This document shows positions 15,263 to 25,996 of a DNA stretch of 64,000 bases, piece by piece. Source of the stretch: REEB85 sp018971455 (GTDB lineage: Bacteria > Pseudomonadota > Alphaproteobacteria > Acetobacterales > Acetobacteraceae); assembly GCA_028871195.1 (NCBI GenBank), contig JAGWNT010000003.1, positions 1 through 64,000 of the forward strand. The letters are read 5' to 3'. The position numbers were made by a program, and so were the translations under genes. A model generated the notes under the pieces. That model searched no databases, had not been told where the DNA came from, and saw only the letters and a program-made list of their open reading frames with translations. Each line of letters opens with the position of its first letter. Position 1 is the stretch's first letter.

Positions 15263-16852
15263 ATGAAATCTCTGCTCACGCTGCTCGCGGTGTTGCTGCT
15301 GGCACTGGCGCCGCCCGCCGCCCGCGCCCAGACGGCCCCCGACCTGTTCACCGGCTTCACATCGCAGAGCTTCGATGACGTGATCCGCGCGGTACGGGCG
15401 CTCGCCGCCTCCGGCCATCCCGAGGCCGACGCGACGCTGACCGCCCTGCAGAACGACAACCTTTACGTCGGCGCCGACGGCGTCATCCTGATCCAGACCA
15501 GGACCGGCTACACCGACGCGCGTAGCGGCAAGCCGGTGAGCGGGATCAATCCCGACGACCTCAATTCGGTGCAGGTCAGCAACGCCGTGCGCGAGGCGGT
15601 GAGTGCCGCACTCGGCACGCTGAACCTGCTTTCGCCCGATCGCGCGGCCCGGCTGAACGCCGCCGGCGAGGTGTTCAAATCGCGCAACCCCATGGCCCTG
15701 CCCGCCCTGGCGCGGGCCATTGCCCAGGAGAAGGACGGCACGGTTCTCGCCGCCCTGCGCGAGGCCCAGGCGGCCGCCGCGCTCGCCTCGCCCGCCAGCA
15801 CGCCGGACGAGCGGCTTGCCGCGGTGCGCATCATCGCCCTGCGCGGCGGAATGCAGGCACGCGCCCTGCTCGCCTCGATCGGCCCAGAGAACGAGGCCGT
15901 CGCCGCCGCCGCCGCCGCCGGGATCGCCGCCATCGACCGCAGCCAGCAGCTCTGGGGCCTGGCGCAGAGCGTGTTCTACGGCGTCTCGCTCGGCTCGGTG
16001 CTGCTGCTGGCGGCGGCCGGGCTGGCCATCACCTTCGGGGTGATGGGCATCATCAACATGGCGCATGGCGAAATGGTGATGCTCGGCGCCTACACCACCT
16101 ACGTCACCCAGCAGATGCTGAACGCCTACGCGCCCGCGCTGTTCGGGGCCAGCCTGGTCATTGCCGTTCCCCTCGCATTCCTGGTCTCCGCCCTCGTCGG
16201 CATCGCCATCGAGCGGTGCCTGATCCGCTTCCTCTACGGCCGGCCGCTCGAGACGCTGCTCGCCACCTGGGGGCTGTCGCTGGTGCTCCAGCAGGCGGTG
16301 CGCAGCATCTTCGGCGCCAGCAACCGCGAGGTGAGCACGCCGGGCTGGATGAGCGGCACGACGCAGTGGGGCGGGCTCGCCATCACCGCCAACCGGCTCA
16401 CCATCATCATCTTCTCGGCCCTCGTGCTGGCGGCGCTGATGGCGGCCTTGCGGTTCACCCCGCTCGGCCTGCGCATGCGCGCGGTGACGCAGAATCGCCG
16501 CATGGCCGCCGCCATGGGCATCCGCACGCCGTGGATCGACGCGCTCACCTTCGCGCTCGGCTCCGGGGTCGCCGGCATGGCCGGTGTGGCGCTGAGCCAG
16601 ATCGACAATGTCAGCCCCAATCTCGGCCAGGGCTACATCATCGACAGTTTCATGGTGGTGGTGTTCGGCGGTGTCGGCAATCTGTGGGGCACGGTGGTGA
16701 GCGCGCTCACTCTGGGCGTCGTCAACAAGTTTCTCGAACCCGTCGCCGGCGCCGTACTTGGCAAGATCGTCGTGCTGGTGCTGCTGATTCTGTTCATCCA
16801 GCGCCGGCCGCGCGGGCTGTTCCCGCTCAAGGGCCGGGCGGTGGAGGCATGA
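15263..16852 (+). CDS. urtB: Urea ABC transporter permease UrtB
   Basis: Membrane subunit of the urea importer. The 529-residue product has a signal peptide (to about residue 23), a periplasmic extension of about 200 residues that is normal for UrtB, and then a LivH-type permease domain with repeated hydrophobic segments, ITFGVMGIINMAHGEMVMLGAY and a C-terminal DSFMVVVFGGVGNLWGTVV. Its stop overlaps the urtC start by 4 nt (ATGA). It stands 69 nt after urtA behind the hairpin at 15214-15244. Confidence 0.95.
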   Translation: MKSLLTLLAVLLLALAPPAARAQTAPDLFTGFTSQSFDDVIRAVRALAASGHPEADATLTALQNDNLYVGADGVILIQTRTGYTDARSGKPVSGINPDDLNSVQVSNAVREAVSAALGTLNLLSPDRAARLNAAGEVFKSRNPMALPALARAIAQEKDGTVLAALREAQAAAALASPASTPDERLAAVRIIALRGGMQARALLASIGPENEAVAAAAAAGIAAIDRSQQLWGLAQSVFYGVSLGSVLLLAAAGLAITFGVMGIINMAHGEMVMLGAYTTYVTQQMLNAYAPALFGASLVIAVPLAFLVSALVGIAIERCLIRFLYGRPLETLLATWGLSLVLQQAVRSIFGASNREVSTPGWMSGTTQWGGLAITANRLTIIIFSALVLAALMAALRFTPLGLRMRAVTQNRRMAAAMGIRTPWIDALTFALGSGVAGMAGVALSQIDNVSPNLGQGYIIDSFMVVVFGGVGNLWGTVVSALTLGVVNKFLEPVAGAVLGKIVVLVLLILFIQRRPRGLFPLKGRAVEA

Positions 16853-17943
16853 GCCGCACCGCGACCCTGGCCGCCTTCCTGGTCATCGTGCTCGGCACCG
16901 CGCTAATGGTGGCTCTCAACCAGTTCACGCCGGCGACCTCGGCGCTGCATGTGCCGACCTACGTCATCTCGCTCACCGGCAAGTATCTCTGCTACGCCAT
17001 GCTGGCCCTGGCGGTCGATCTGGTGTGGGGGTATGCGGGAATCCTGAGCCTGGGACATGCCGCTTTCTTCGCCCTCGGCGGCTACACCATGGGCATGTAC
17101 CTGATGCGCGAGATCGGCACCCGCGGCGTCTATGCCAATCCGCTGCTGCCGGACTTCATGGTGTTCCTGAACTACAAAGCCCTCCCGCTGACCTGGTACG
17201 GCTTCGACAATCCGCTCTATGCGATCCTGATGGCGCTGGTCGTGCCGGGCGTTCTGGCGCTGGTGTTCGGCTGGCTCGCCTTCCGCAGCCGCGTCTCGGG
17301 CGTGTACCTGTCCCTCATCACCCAGGCACTGACCTACGCGCTGCTGCTCGCCTTCTTCCGCAACGACATGGGATTCGGCGGCAATAACGGCCTGACCGAT
17401 TTCAAGGACATGTTCGGCCTGCCGCTGCAGGATTCCGCAACGCGGGCGGGGCTGCTGATGGCGACCGCGCTGTTCCTCGGCGCGCAGTTGCTGCTCGCCC
17501 ACGCCCTGGTCACTTCGCGCTTCGGCAAGGTGCTGATCGCGGTGCGCGACACCGAGAGCCGCACCCGCTTCCTCGGCTACCGGCCGGAGACCTACAAGCT
17601 GTTCGTCTTCGTGCTCTCGGCCCTCATGGCCGGCATCGGCGGCGCGCTCTACGTGCCGCAGATCGGCATCATCAACCCCAGCGAGTTCGCGCCGGCCAAC
17701 TCGATCGAGGCGGTGATCTGGGTGGCGGTCGGCGGGCGCGGCACACTGGTCGGCGCCATTCTCGGCGCCGTGCTGGTCAATGTCGGCAAGACCTGGCTGA
17801 CCGGCGCACTGCCGGAGCTGTGGCTGTTCGCCCTCGGCGCGCTGTTCATCGGCGTGACGCTGCTTATGCCGCGCGGCATCATCGGCCTGTTCGGGCGAGG
17901 CGCCGCGAAGCCCCTGGCCACCGCCCCGGAGCCGGCGGAATGA
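16849..17943 (+). CDS. urtC: Urea ABC transporter permease UrtC
   Basis: Second membrane subunit (LivM type) of the urea importer, 364 residues. Seen are VDLVWGYAGILSLGHAAFFALGGYTMGMYL, the QALTYALLLAFFRNDMGFGGNNGLTDFK loop typical of UrtC, and AVIWVAVGGRGTLVGAILGAV near the end. The start is the ATG overlapping the urtB stop (ATGA), and its own stop overlaps the urtD start in the same way, so translation is probably coupled. A leader-like hydrophobic N-terminus is the first membrane helix rather than a cleaved signal. Confidence 0.95.
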   Translation: MSRTATLAAFLVIVLGTALMVALNQFTPATSALHVPTYVISLTGKYLCYAMLALAVDLVWGYAGILSLGHAAFFALGGYTMGMYLMREIGTRGVYANPLLPDFMVFLNYKALPLTWYGFDNPLYAILMALVVPGVLALVFGWLAFRSRVSGVYLSLITQALTYALLLAFFRNDMGFGGNNGLTDFKDMFGLPLQDSATRAGLLMATALFLGAQLLLAHALVTSRFGKVLIAVRDTESRTRFLGYRPETYKLFVFVLSALMAGIGGALYVPQIGIINPSEFAPANSIEAVIWVAVGGRGTLVGAILGAVLVNVGKTWLTGALPELWLFALGALFIGVTLLMPRGIIGLFGRGAAKPLATAPEPAE

Positions 17944-18698
17944 GCCGGATCGGGACGGCGACCGACACGCTGCTCTATCTCGACGGCGTCAGCGTCACCT
18001 TCGACGGGTTCCGCGCGCTGAACAAGCTGTCCCTGGTGCTGGAGCCGGGCGAGATGCGCGCCGTGATCGGCCCCAACGGCGCCGGCAAGACGACCATGAT
18101 GGACGTCATCACCGGCAAGACCCGCCCCGATGAGGGGCGCGTGGTGTTCGGGCGCGACACCGACCTCACGCGGCTCGATGAGCCGGCCATCGCCGCGCTG
18201 GGCATCGGGCGGAAGTTCCAGAAGCCCACCATCTTCGAGCCGCTCACGGTGTGGGACAATCTCCTCCTTGCCCTGGCCGGCGACCGGCGCCCGCGCTTCA
18301 CATTATGGGCGCGGGAGAGTGCCGAGGAGCGCGACCGCATCGCGGCCATTCTCGCCACCACGCGGCTGAACGGGCTGGCGCGAAGGCGGGCGGGCGATCT
18401 CAGCCATGGGCAGAAGCAATGGCTCGAAATCGGCATGCTGCTGGCGCAGGAGCCGCAATTGCTGCTGGTCGACGAGCCAGTCGCCGGCATGACCGATGCC
18501 GAAACCGAGCAGACCGCCGAGCTGCTGCGCGACATCAACCGCACCCGCAGCGTCGTCGTCGTCGAGCACGACATGGCCTTCGTGCGCGCGCTTGGCGTAC
18601 ACGTTACCGTGCTGCACGAGGGCGCGGTGCTGTCCGAGGGCAGCATCGACCATGTCAGCGAGGATCCGCGCGTCATCGAAGTCTATCTGGGGCGCTGA
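17940..18698 (+). CDS. urtD: Urea ABC transporter ATP-binding protein UrtD
   Basis: One of the two ATPase subunits (LivG type) of the urea importer, 252 residues. Walker A GPNGAGKTT, the FQKPTIFEPLTVWDNLLLAL segment, signature-like LSHGQKQWLEIGMLL (characteristic of UrtD, in place of LSGGQ), Walker B LLLVDEPVAGM and the H-loop VVEHDMAFV are all present. It overlaps urtC by 4 nt and is followed by urtE after 3 nt. Confidence 0.96.
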   Translation: MSRIGTATDTLLYLDGVSVTFDGFRALNKLSLVLEPGEMRAVIGPNGAGKTTMMDVITGKTRPDEGRVVFGRDTDLTRLDEPAIAALGIGRKFQKPTIFEPLTVWDNLLLALAGDRRPRFTLWARESAEERDRIAAILATTRLNGLARRRAGDLSHGQKQWLEIGMLLAQEPQLLLVDEPVAGMTDAETEQTAELLRDINRTRSVVVVEHDMAFVRALGVHVTVLHEGAVLSEGSIDHVSEDPRVIEVYLGR

Positions 18699-18701
18699 GC
18701 G

Positions 18702-19397
18702 ATGCTGGAAATCCGCAACGTCGATCTCCATTACGGTGCGGCCATCGCGCTGCGCCAGGTTTCACTGACCGCCGAGATCGGCGCCGTCACCTGCCTGCTC
18801 GGGCGCAACGGCGTGGGCAAGACCAGCCTGCTGCGCGCGGTGACGGGCGCGCACCCCATCAGCCGCGGCGAAATCCGCTGGGACGGGGCGGACATCACCC
18901 GCCTGCCCACCTATGAGCGGGCGCGGCGGGGCATCGCCTCGGTGCCGCAGGGGCGGGACATCTTTCCCCTGCTGACGGTGCGCGAGAATCTCGAAACCGG
19001 TTTCGCCGTGCTGCCGCGCGGGCAGCGGCGCGTGCCGGACGAGATCTTCGACCTGTTCCCCATTCTGAAAACCATGATGCGCCGGCGCGGCGGCGACCTC
19101 TCCGGCGGCCAGCAGCAGCAGCTCGCCATCGGCCGCGCCCTGGTGATGCGGCCGCGCCTGCTGGTGCTGGACGAGCCGACCGAGGGCATCCAGCCCAGCA
19201 TCATCAAGGATATCGGCCGCGTCATCCGTCTGCTGCGCGGGCGCGGCACCATGGCGATCCTGCTGGTCGAGCAGTATTTCGATTTCGCCCGCGATCTGGC
19301 ACAACGCATTGCGGTGATGGACCGCGGCGATATCGTGCTCGATCGCACGCGCGAGGAGCTCGACGAACAGGATGTCCGCCGCCGCCTTTCCGTGTGA
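18702..19397 (+). CDS. urtE: Urea ABC transporter ATP-binding protein UrtE
   Basis: Second ATPase subunit (LivF type), 231 residues. Walker A GRNGVGKTS, the Q-loop region VPQGRDIFPLLTVRENLETG, signature LSGGQQQQLAIGRAL, Walker B LLVLDEPTEGIQPSII (the EGIQPSII run is a UrtE hallmark) and the H-loop switch position read as VEQYFDFA. It overlaps the start of ureD by 26 nt, directly linking transporter and urease genes in one transcript. Confidence 0.96.
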   Translation: MLEIRNVDLHYGAAIALRQVSLTAEIGAVTCLLGRNGVGKTSLLRAVTGAHPISRGEIRWDGADITRLPTYERARRGIASVPQGRDIFPLLTVRENLETGFAVLPRGQRRVPDEIFDLFPILKTMMRRRGGDLSGGQQQQLAIGRALVMRPRLLVLDEPTEGIQPSIIKDIGRVIRLLRGRGTMAILLVEQYFDFARDLAQRIAVMDRGDIVLDRTREELDEQDVRRRLSV

Positions 19398-20211
19398 GCC
19401 GCCGCATGCCGGCCATCAACGCGCCGTCGGCGATCTGGCCGTGGTGATGAAGCGGCGGGGTGCCACCACCGTTCTGGCCGACCTGCGGCAGGAGGGCTGC
19501 CTCAAGGCGCGCTTTCCCCGGCCGGCCGGCTGGGCGGAGGCGGTGCTGCTGAACAGTTCGGGCGGCATTGCGGGCGGCGACAGGCTGCGCAGCGCGCTGG
19601 GCGTCGCGGCCGGGGCGGCGGCGTGCTTCACGGGCCAGGCCGCCGAGCGCTTCTACCGCGCCCTGCCCGATGACCAGCCTGCGCATCTGCGCACCCGCAT
19701 CACCATCGGCGCCGGTGCGGCGGCCGAGTGGCTGCCGCAGGAGAGCATCCTGTTCGACGGCGCCGCCCTCGACCGCGCGCTCGACGTCGATCTCGCCGCC
19801 GATGGCTGGTTTCTCGGTGTCGAGATGCTGCTTTTCGGCCGCGCCGCCATGGGCGAGCGGATGCGCCATGCCCGGGTGCGCGACACCATCCGCATCCGCC
19901 GCGCGGCGCGGCTGGTGTGGCAGGATTCCATCCGTCTCGACGGCGCGACCCCCCTCTCCCTCCCCGCCATCGCCGCCGGCGCGCAGGGTGTCGCGACCCT
20001 CGTTCATGTCGCGCCGGATGCGGAAGCCCGTCTGGACGTGCTGCGCGCGGCCTGGGCCACAGCACCCGCCGAGGCCGCGGCAAGTGCCTGGCGCGGCATG
20101 GTGGTCGGGCGTGTGGTGGCGGGCGATGGGGCCTGTCTTCGTGCGACGATCGTGGCAGGATTGCAGGCGCTGCGCGCCGGCCGCCCGTTGCCGCGCGTGT
20201 GGCTGTGCTGA
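19372..20211 (+). CDS. ureD: Urease accessory protein UreD
   Basis: Part of the UreD-UreF-UreG complex that delivers nickel to apo-urease. The 279-residue product carries the family blocks VLADLRQEGCLKARFPRP, AVLLNSSGGIAGGDRL, AERFYRA, EWLPQESILFDGAALDR, LGVEMLLFGRAAMGE and RMRHARVRDTIRIRR. The first ATG overlaps the last 26 nt of urtE; a later in-frame ATG (MKRRG, about 19447) is possible but the earlier one keeps the usual length. A 10-nt gap leads to ureA. Confidence 0.93.
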   Translation: MSAAAFPCEPPHAGHQRAVGDLAVVMKRRGATTVLADLRQEGCLKARFPRPAGWAEAVLLNSSGGIAGGDRLRSALGVAAGAAACFTGQAAERFYRALPDDQPAHLRTRITIGAGAAAEWLPQESILFDGAALDRALDVDLAADGWFLGVEMLLFGRAAMGERMRHARVRDTIRIRRAARLVWQDSIRLDGATPLSLPAIAAGAQGVATLVHVAPDAEARLDVLRAAWATAPAEAAASAWRGMVVGRVVAGDGACLRATIVAGLQALRAGRPLPRVWLC

Positions 20212-20221
20212 AGGTGGACCC

Positions 20222-20520
<299 letters not shown>

Positions 20521-20524
<4 letters not shown>

Positions 20525-20825
20525 TCCCCGGCGAGATCGACACCGCGCCGGGCGAGATCGCGCTCAATGCCGGTCTGCCGCGCCGCACCCTCACCGTGGC
20601 CAATACCGGCGACCGGCCGATACAGGTCGGCAGCCATTATCATTTCGCCGAGACCAACCCGGCCCTCGCCTTCGACCGCGCCGCCGCGCGCGGCCAGCGG
20701 CTGGACATCGCCGCCGGCACCGCGATGCGCTTCGAGCCGGGGCAGAGCCGCGAGGTGGTGCTGGTGCCCTTCGAGGGCGCCCGGCGGATCTATGGCTTCC
20801 GCGGCGACGTGATGGGAGATCTGTG

Positions 20826-20826
<1 letters not shown>
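20521..20826 (+). CDS. ureB: Urease subunit beta
   Basis: Second structural subunit, 101 residues. It starts MIPGEIDTAPGEIALNAGLP and has TVANTGDRPIQVGSHYHFAETNPALAFDR, GTAMRFEPGQSREVVLVPFEG and a C-terminal GFRGDVMGDL. The ATG overlaps the ureA stop and its own stop shares one base with the ureC ATG (TGATG), so the three structural subunits are translationally coupled. Confidence 0.97.
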
Positions 20827-22534
<1,708 letters not shown>

Positions 22535-22535
<1 letters not shown>

Positions 22536-23008
22536 TGCGCAGCGACACCGTCTTTCCCTCCGGCACCTGGGACGCCTCGACCGCGACTGATCGCGTGCTG
22601 GTCGATTACGACCGTCGCCACCGCCGCCGCATCCTGCTGCGCAGCGAGGGCGGGCGCGACATCCTGCTCGATCTGCCACACGCCATCCGCCTGCGCCATG
22701 GCGACGGGCTGCGGCTCGAGGATGGCAGTCTGGTCGCCGTCGCCGCACGGCCGGAGGCGCTGGCCGAGATCCATGCCCATGACGAGGGCGAGCTGGTGCG
22801 CATCGCCTGGCATCTCGGCAACCGGCACCTGCCGGTGCAGCTCATCGGCGCACACATCCGCATCCGCCGCGACCATGTCATCGAGGCGATGGTCGCGCAG
22901 CTTGGCGGCCATGTCGATCACATCGAGGCGCCGTTCGATCCCGAGGCGGGCGCCTATGCCGGCGGCCACGCGCACAGCCACGACGACGATGACGACCACC
23001 ACCACTGA
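22535..23008 (+). CDS. ureE: Urease accessory protein UreE, nickel metallochaperone with His-rich tail
   Basis: Donates nickel to the urease maturation complex. The 157-residue product has the N-terminal peptide-binding half with RRILLRSEGGRDILLDLPH, then the metal-binding half with IAWHLGNRHLPVQ and DHVIEAMVAQLGG. It ends in a strongly nickel-binding tail of His and Asp residues (GGHAHSHDDDDDHHH). The tail is encoded by a GAC/CAC-rich stretch that at the same time, in another frame, encodes the first residues of UreF (20-nt overlap). Confidence 0.95.
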
Positions 23009-23669
23009 GGCCGCCCTGCTGCGGCTGCTGACCTGGCTCTCGCCCGCCTTCCCGACCGGCGGCTACGCCTATTCGCACGGGCTGGAATGGGCGGTGGAGC
23101 AGCGCGAGATTGTCGACGGCGCAAGCCTGCAAGCCTGGCTCGACGCCATCCTCCGCCACGGCGCGGGCCGCAGCGACGCGATCCTCCTCCGCCACGCCCA
23201 TCGCGCCGCGCACGACGCGGACGCCCTGGCCGGGATAGCCGAACTGGCCTGCGCCATCGCGCCGAGCCGCGAGCGGCTGGGCGAGGCTGTCGGCCAGGGC
23301 AACGCCTTCGTGGCCGCCGCCGCCGCCTGGCGTCCCGAGGTGCTGATCCGCCTGGCCGCACAGGTCGGCGACATTGCCTATCCGGTCGCGGTCGGCGCGC
23401 TGGCGCGCACCTCCGCCATCCCCGAGGACGGCGCCTGCCTCGCCTACCTGCAGGGCTTCACGGCGAACCTGGTCTCGGCTGCGGTGCGTCTCGTCCCGCT
23501 CGGCCAGTCCGCGGGGCTCGCCGTGCTCGCCCTGCTGGAACCCACCATCATCGCGGTGGCCGAAGCCTCCCGCGGCGTCCCGCTGGATGATCTCGGCACC
23601 GCCTGCTTTCGGGCCGACCTCGCCGCCATGCACCACGAAACCCAGTACACGAGGCTGTTCCGCTCATGA
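22989..23669 (+). CDS. ureF: Urease accessory protein UreF
   Basis: All-helical GTPase-gating partner of UreG in nickel insertion, 226 residues. Conserved blocks: LLTWLSPAFPTGGYAYSHGLEWAVE, WLDAILRHGAGRSDAILLRHAHRA, GNAFVAAAAAW and AYLQGFTANLVSAAVRLVPLGQSAG. The ATG at 22989 gives an N-terminus MTTTTTEAA read out of frame with the UreE tail. Longer in-frame starts would run back through ureE. Its stop overlaps the ureG start by 4 nt. Confidence 0.94.
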   Translation: MTTTTTEAALLRLLTWLSPAFPTGGYAYSHGLEWAVEQREIVDGASLQAWLDAILRHGAGRSDAILLRHAHRAAHDADALAGIAELACAIAPSRERLGEAVGQGNAFVAAAAAWRPEVLIRLAAQVGDIAYPVAVGALARTSAIPEDGACLAYLQGFTANLVSAAVRLVPLGQSAGLAVLALLEPTIIAVAEASRGVPLDDLGTACFRADLAAMHHETQYTRLFRS

Positions 23670-24304
23670 GCTCTCCCAATGGCCCGCTGCGCGTGGGCAT
23701 CGGCGGCCCGGTCGGCACCGGCAAGACGGCGCTGATGGACGCGCTGTGCAAGCATCTGCGAGACCGTTTCGATATCGCCGCCATCACCAACGACATCTAC
23801 ACCAAGGAGGATGCCGAGTTCCTCACCCGCGCGGGCTCCCTGCCGCCGGAGCGCATTCTCGGCATCGAGACCGGCGGCTGCCCGCACACCGCCATCCGCG
23901 AGGATGCCAGCATCAACCTTGCCGGCGTCGCCGAAATGCGCCGCCGCTTTCCGGCGCTGGACGTGCTGCTGATCGAGAGCGGCGGCGACAATCTCTCCGC
24001 CACCTTCAGCCCCGAGCTCGCGGACCTCACCATCTACGTCATCGACGTCTCCGCCGGCGACAAGATCCCGCGCAAGGGCGGGCCCGGCATCACGCGCAGC
24101 GACCTGCTGGTGATCAACAAGATCGACCTCGCCCCCCATGTCGGCGCCAGCCTGGAGGTGATGGACCGCGACTCGCGGCGCATGCGCGGCGAGCGGCCGT
24201 TCCTGTTCACCAACATCCGCGCCGGCCACGGCGTCGCCGAGGTGGCCGCCTTCATCGAGCGGCAGGGCGGCCTGGCTTCGCCATCCAGGGCGGCCGCACC
24301 TTGA
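23666..24304 (+). CDS. ureG: Urease accessory GTPase UreG
   Basis: SIMIBI-class GTPase that powers nickel transfer to urease; 212 residues. P-loop GGPVGTGKTALMDAL, the nickel-binding CPH in ETGGCPHTAIREDASIN, ESGGDNLSATFSPELAD, and guanine-specificity NKIDLAPHVG are all intact. Last gene of the urt-ure operon. Its final 53 nt overlap the end of the convergent tag gene, leaving no room for a terminator outside coding sequence. Confidence 0.97.
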   Translation: MSSPNGPLRVGIGGPVGTGKTALMDALCKHLRDRFDIAAITNDIYTKEDAEFLTRAGSLPPERILGIETGGCPHTAIREDASINLAGVAEMRRRFPALDVLLIESGGDNLSATFSPELADLTIYVIDVSAGDKIPRKGGPGITRSDLLVINKIDLAPHVGASLEVMDRDSRRMRGERPFLFTNIRAGHGVAEVAAFIERQGGLASPSRAAAP

Positions 24305-24809
24305 GAATGCGGGCATGCACCGGGCAGTCCTCGGCATGGGCGCCGGGCAGGTAGCCCAGGCTCATCAGGAACTCGCCGACGATCTCGCCGCCGGTGAACT
24401 TGAAGTTTCTGGCGAATAGCTTCACCCAATCGGCCTTCTCGCGCGGGTGATGCGCGTCGAGCCAGGCGGCGAACCCGCCATGGCTCGCCCGCAGCGCCTG
24501 CACGCGGCGCGCATTCCCGATGATCGCCGCGACCTTCAGCCGGTTGCGGATGATGGCGGGGTCCGCCAGCAGCCGCGCCTCGTCCTGCGGTCCCATGGCC
24601 GCCACCTGATCCACCTCGAACCCGGCAAACGCCGCGCGCATGCCGGCGCGCCGCTTCAGCACCAGCTCCCAGGACAGGCCGGCCTGCATGATCTCCAGGC
24701 ACAGCCGCTCGAACAGCACCGTCTCGTCGCGCGCCGGGAAGCCGTACTCGTCGGAATGATAGTCGTGATGCACCGGATGCCCCGGCGCGATGCGGCAATA
24801 GCCACTCAT
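24252..24809 (-). CDS. tag: DNA-3-methyladenine glycosylase I
   Basis: Removes 3-methyladenine from alkylated DNA (base excision repair). The 185-residue product carries the family's N-terminal block, here HHDYHSDEYGFPARDETVLFERLCLEIMQAGLSWELVLKRR, plus NRLKVAAIIGNARRV and the C-terminal GYLPGAHAEDCPVH with the zinc-site His and Cys. The ATG at 24809 places the first zinc cysteine near residue 5 as usual; an in-frame start 48 nt upstream adds only basic residues. Convergent with ureG and overlapping its last 53 nt, and divergent from the chromate-transporter gene. Confidence 0.9.
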   Translation of the reverse strand: MSGYCRIAPGHPVHHDYHSDEYGFPARDETVLFERLCLEIMQAGLSWELVLKRRAGMRAAFAGFEVDQVAAMGPQDEARLLADPAIIRNRLKVAAIIGNARRVQALRASHGGFAAWLDAHHPREKADWVKLFARNFKFTGGEIVGEFLMSLGYLPGAHAEDCPVHARILKVRPPWMAKPGRPAAR

Positions 24810-24862
24810 CCATGCCCTCCCCGCGGATTGCCCGTCGTGGCGTCTGCGCCTATCCATGCCAC

Positions 24863-25420
24863 ATGTCCGACGCCCCGAGCACCCCCGCTCCCACGCCCAG
24901 CATCGGCGCGCTGTTCATGGGGTTCTTCAGCGTCGGCATCATCGGCTTCGGCGGCGTGCTGCCGATGGCGCGGCGCATGATCGTCGAGGAACGGCGCTGG
25001 ATGACGGCCGGCGAGTTCACCGACCTGCTTTCCCTCTGCCAGTTCCTGCCCGGCGGCAACGTCATCAACCTGGCCGCCGCCATTGGCCTGCGCTTCCGCG
25101 GCGTGGCCGGCGGCTGTGCCGGGCTCGCCGGGCTGATGGCGGCACCGGTCGGCATCGTCATCCTGCTCGGCGCCGTCTACGGGCGCTTCCAGAATATCCC
25201 GACGGTGCGCCACCTGTTCGCCGGGCTGGGCGCGGCCGCGGCCGGGCTCATTCTCGCGCTGTCGATCAAGATCGCCTGGCCGATGCGGCGCAATTACGGC
25301 GGGGTGGCGATCGCCGCAATCTGCTACGTGGCCATCGCGGCCCTGCGCCTGCCGCTGCTGCCCACCATGGCCGCGCTGGTGCCGGCGAGCCTGGTCGTCG
25401 CCTGGTGGCAGCAGCGATGA
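24863..25420 (+). CDS. Chromate transporter family protein, first CHR half
   Basis: A 185-residue inner-membrane protein with a single CHR domain. Motifs: LFMGFFSVGIIGFGGVLPMARRMIVEERRW, then FTDLLSLCQFLPGGNVINLAAAIG, matching the CHR pattern of gatekeeping FGG and PGP-like segments. Together with the next gene (ATGA overlap) it forms a pair of short-chain CHR proteins, which in other bacteria act as a heterodimer exporting chromate; the native substrate may differ. The ATG at 24863 is used; an in-frame ATG at 24812 would overlap the tag start region. Confidence 0.85.
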   Translation: MSDAPSTPAPTPSIGALFMGFFSVGIIGFGGVLPMARRMIVEERRWMTAGEFTDLLSLCQFLPGGNVINLAAAIGLRFRGVAGGCAGLAGLMAAPVGIVILLGAVYGRFQNIPTVRHLFAGLGAAAAGLILALSIKIAWPMRRNYGGVAIAAICYVAIAALRLPLLPTMAALVPASLVVAWWQQR

Positions 25421-25938
25421 GCGGTGAGCTGCTGAGCCTCGCCGGCCTGTTCACCCGCCTCTCGCTGCTCGCCATCGGCGGCGGGCCGACCATCCTGCCC
25501 GAGATGCAGCGCGAGGTCGTCGCGGTGCAGCACTGGATGCCGGCGGCCGACTTCACCGCCCTCTTCGCGCTCGCCCAGGCGGCACCCGGGCCGAACATGA
25601 TGGTCTCCACCCTGATCGGCTACCGCGTCGGCGGGCTCGCCGGCGCGCTGGTGGCAACACTGGGGATGATCGGCCCTTCCTCGGTGCTGACCATGGCGCT
25701 GGTCAGCCTGTGGCACCGTTTCCGCGACGCGCTCTGGCGGCGCGTGGTGCAGGCCTCGCTGGTGCCGGTCACCGTCGGGCTGTTCCTGGCCAGTGCGAGC
25801 ATTATCGTCATCACCGCCGACCGCAGCATCCTCCTGGCCGCCATCACCGCGGCGGTGGTGGCGATCTCGCTCGGCACCAGGCTGCATCCGTTGTGGCTGC
25901 TTGGCGCCGGGGCGCTGATCGGTATGCTGGCGCTCTGA
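25417..25938 (+). CDS. Chromate transporter family protein, second CHR half
   Basis: A 173-residue single-domain CHR protein paired with the preceding gene. Seen: FTRLSLLAIGGGPTILPEMQREVV, FTALFALAQAAPGPNMMVSTLIGYRVGG (the PGPNM motif of CHR domains) and several hydrophobic helices. The 4-nt overlap with the first half argues for equimolar synthesis and heterodimerisation. Confidence 0.87.
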   Translation: MSGELLSLAGLFTRLSLLAIGGGPTILPEMQREVVAVQHWMPAADFTALFALAQAAPGPNMMVSTLIGYRVGGLAGALVATLGMIGPSSVLTMALVSLWHRFRDALWRRVVQASLVPVTVGLFLASASIIVITADRSILLAAITAAVVAISLGTRLHPLWLLGAGALIGMLAL

Positions 25939-25951
25939 GCGGCCGCCCGCT

Positions 25952-25996
25952 GTACGGGCGACGCCGCACGCAAGACGCCGTACGGGAGACGCCGCA
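25952..25996. repeat. Two direct copies of a 17-bp sequence before the methyltransferase start
   Basis: GTACGGGCGACGCCGCA (25952-25968) recurs as GTACGGGAGACGCCGCA (25980-25996), one mismatch, 28 bp apart. A third GACGCCG lies between them. The second copy supplies the GGGAG ribosome-binding site and the A of the methyltransferase ATG, so the duplication may reflect slippage at the 5' end of that gene. Confidence 0.6.

Noticed and set aside
13796..16066. Long minus-strand open frame opposite urtA and urtB
   Set aside because: High GC content creates long shadow frames; the opposite strand carries intact, recognisable urtA and urtB.
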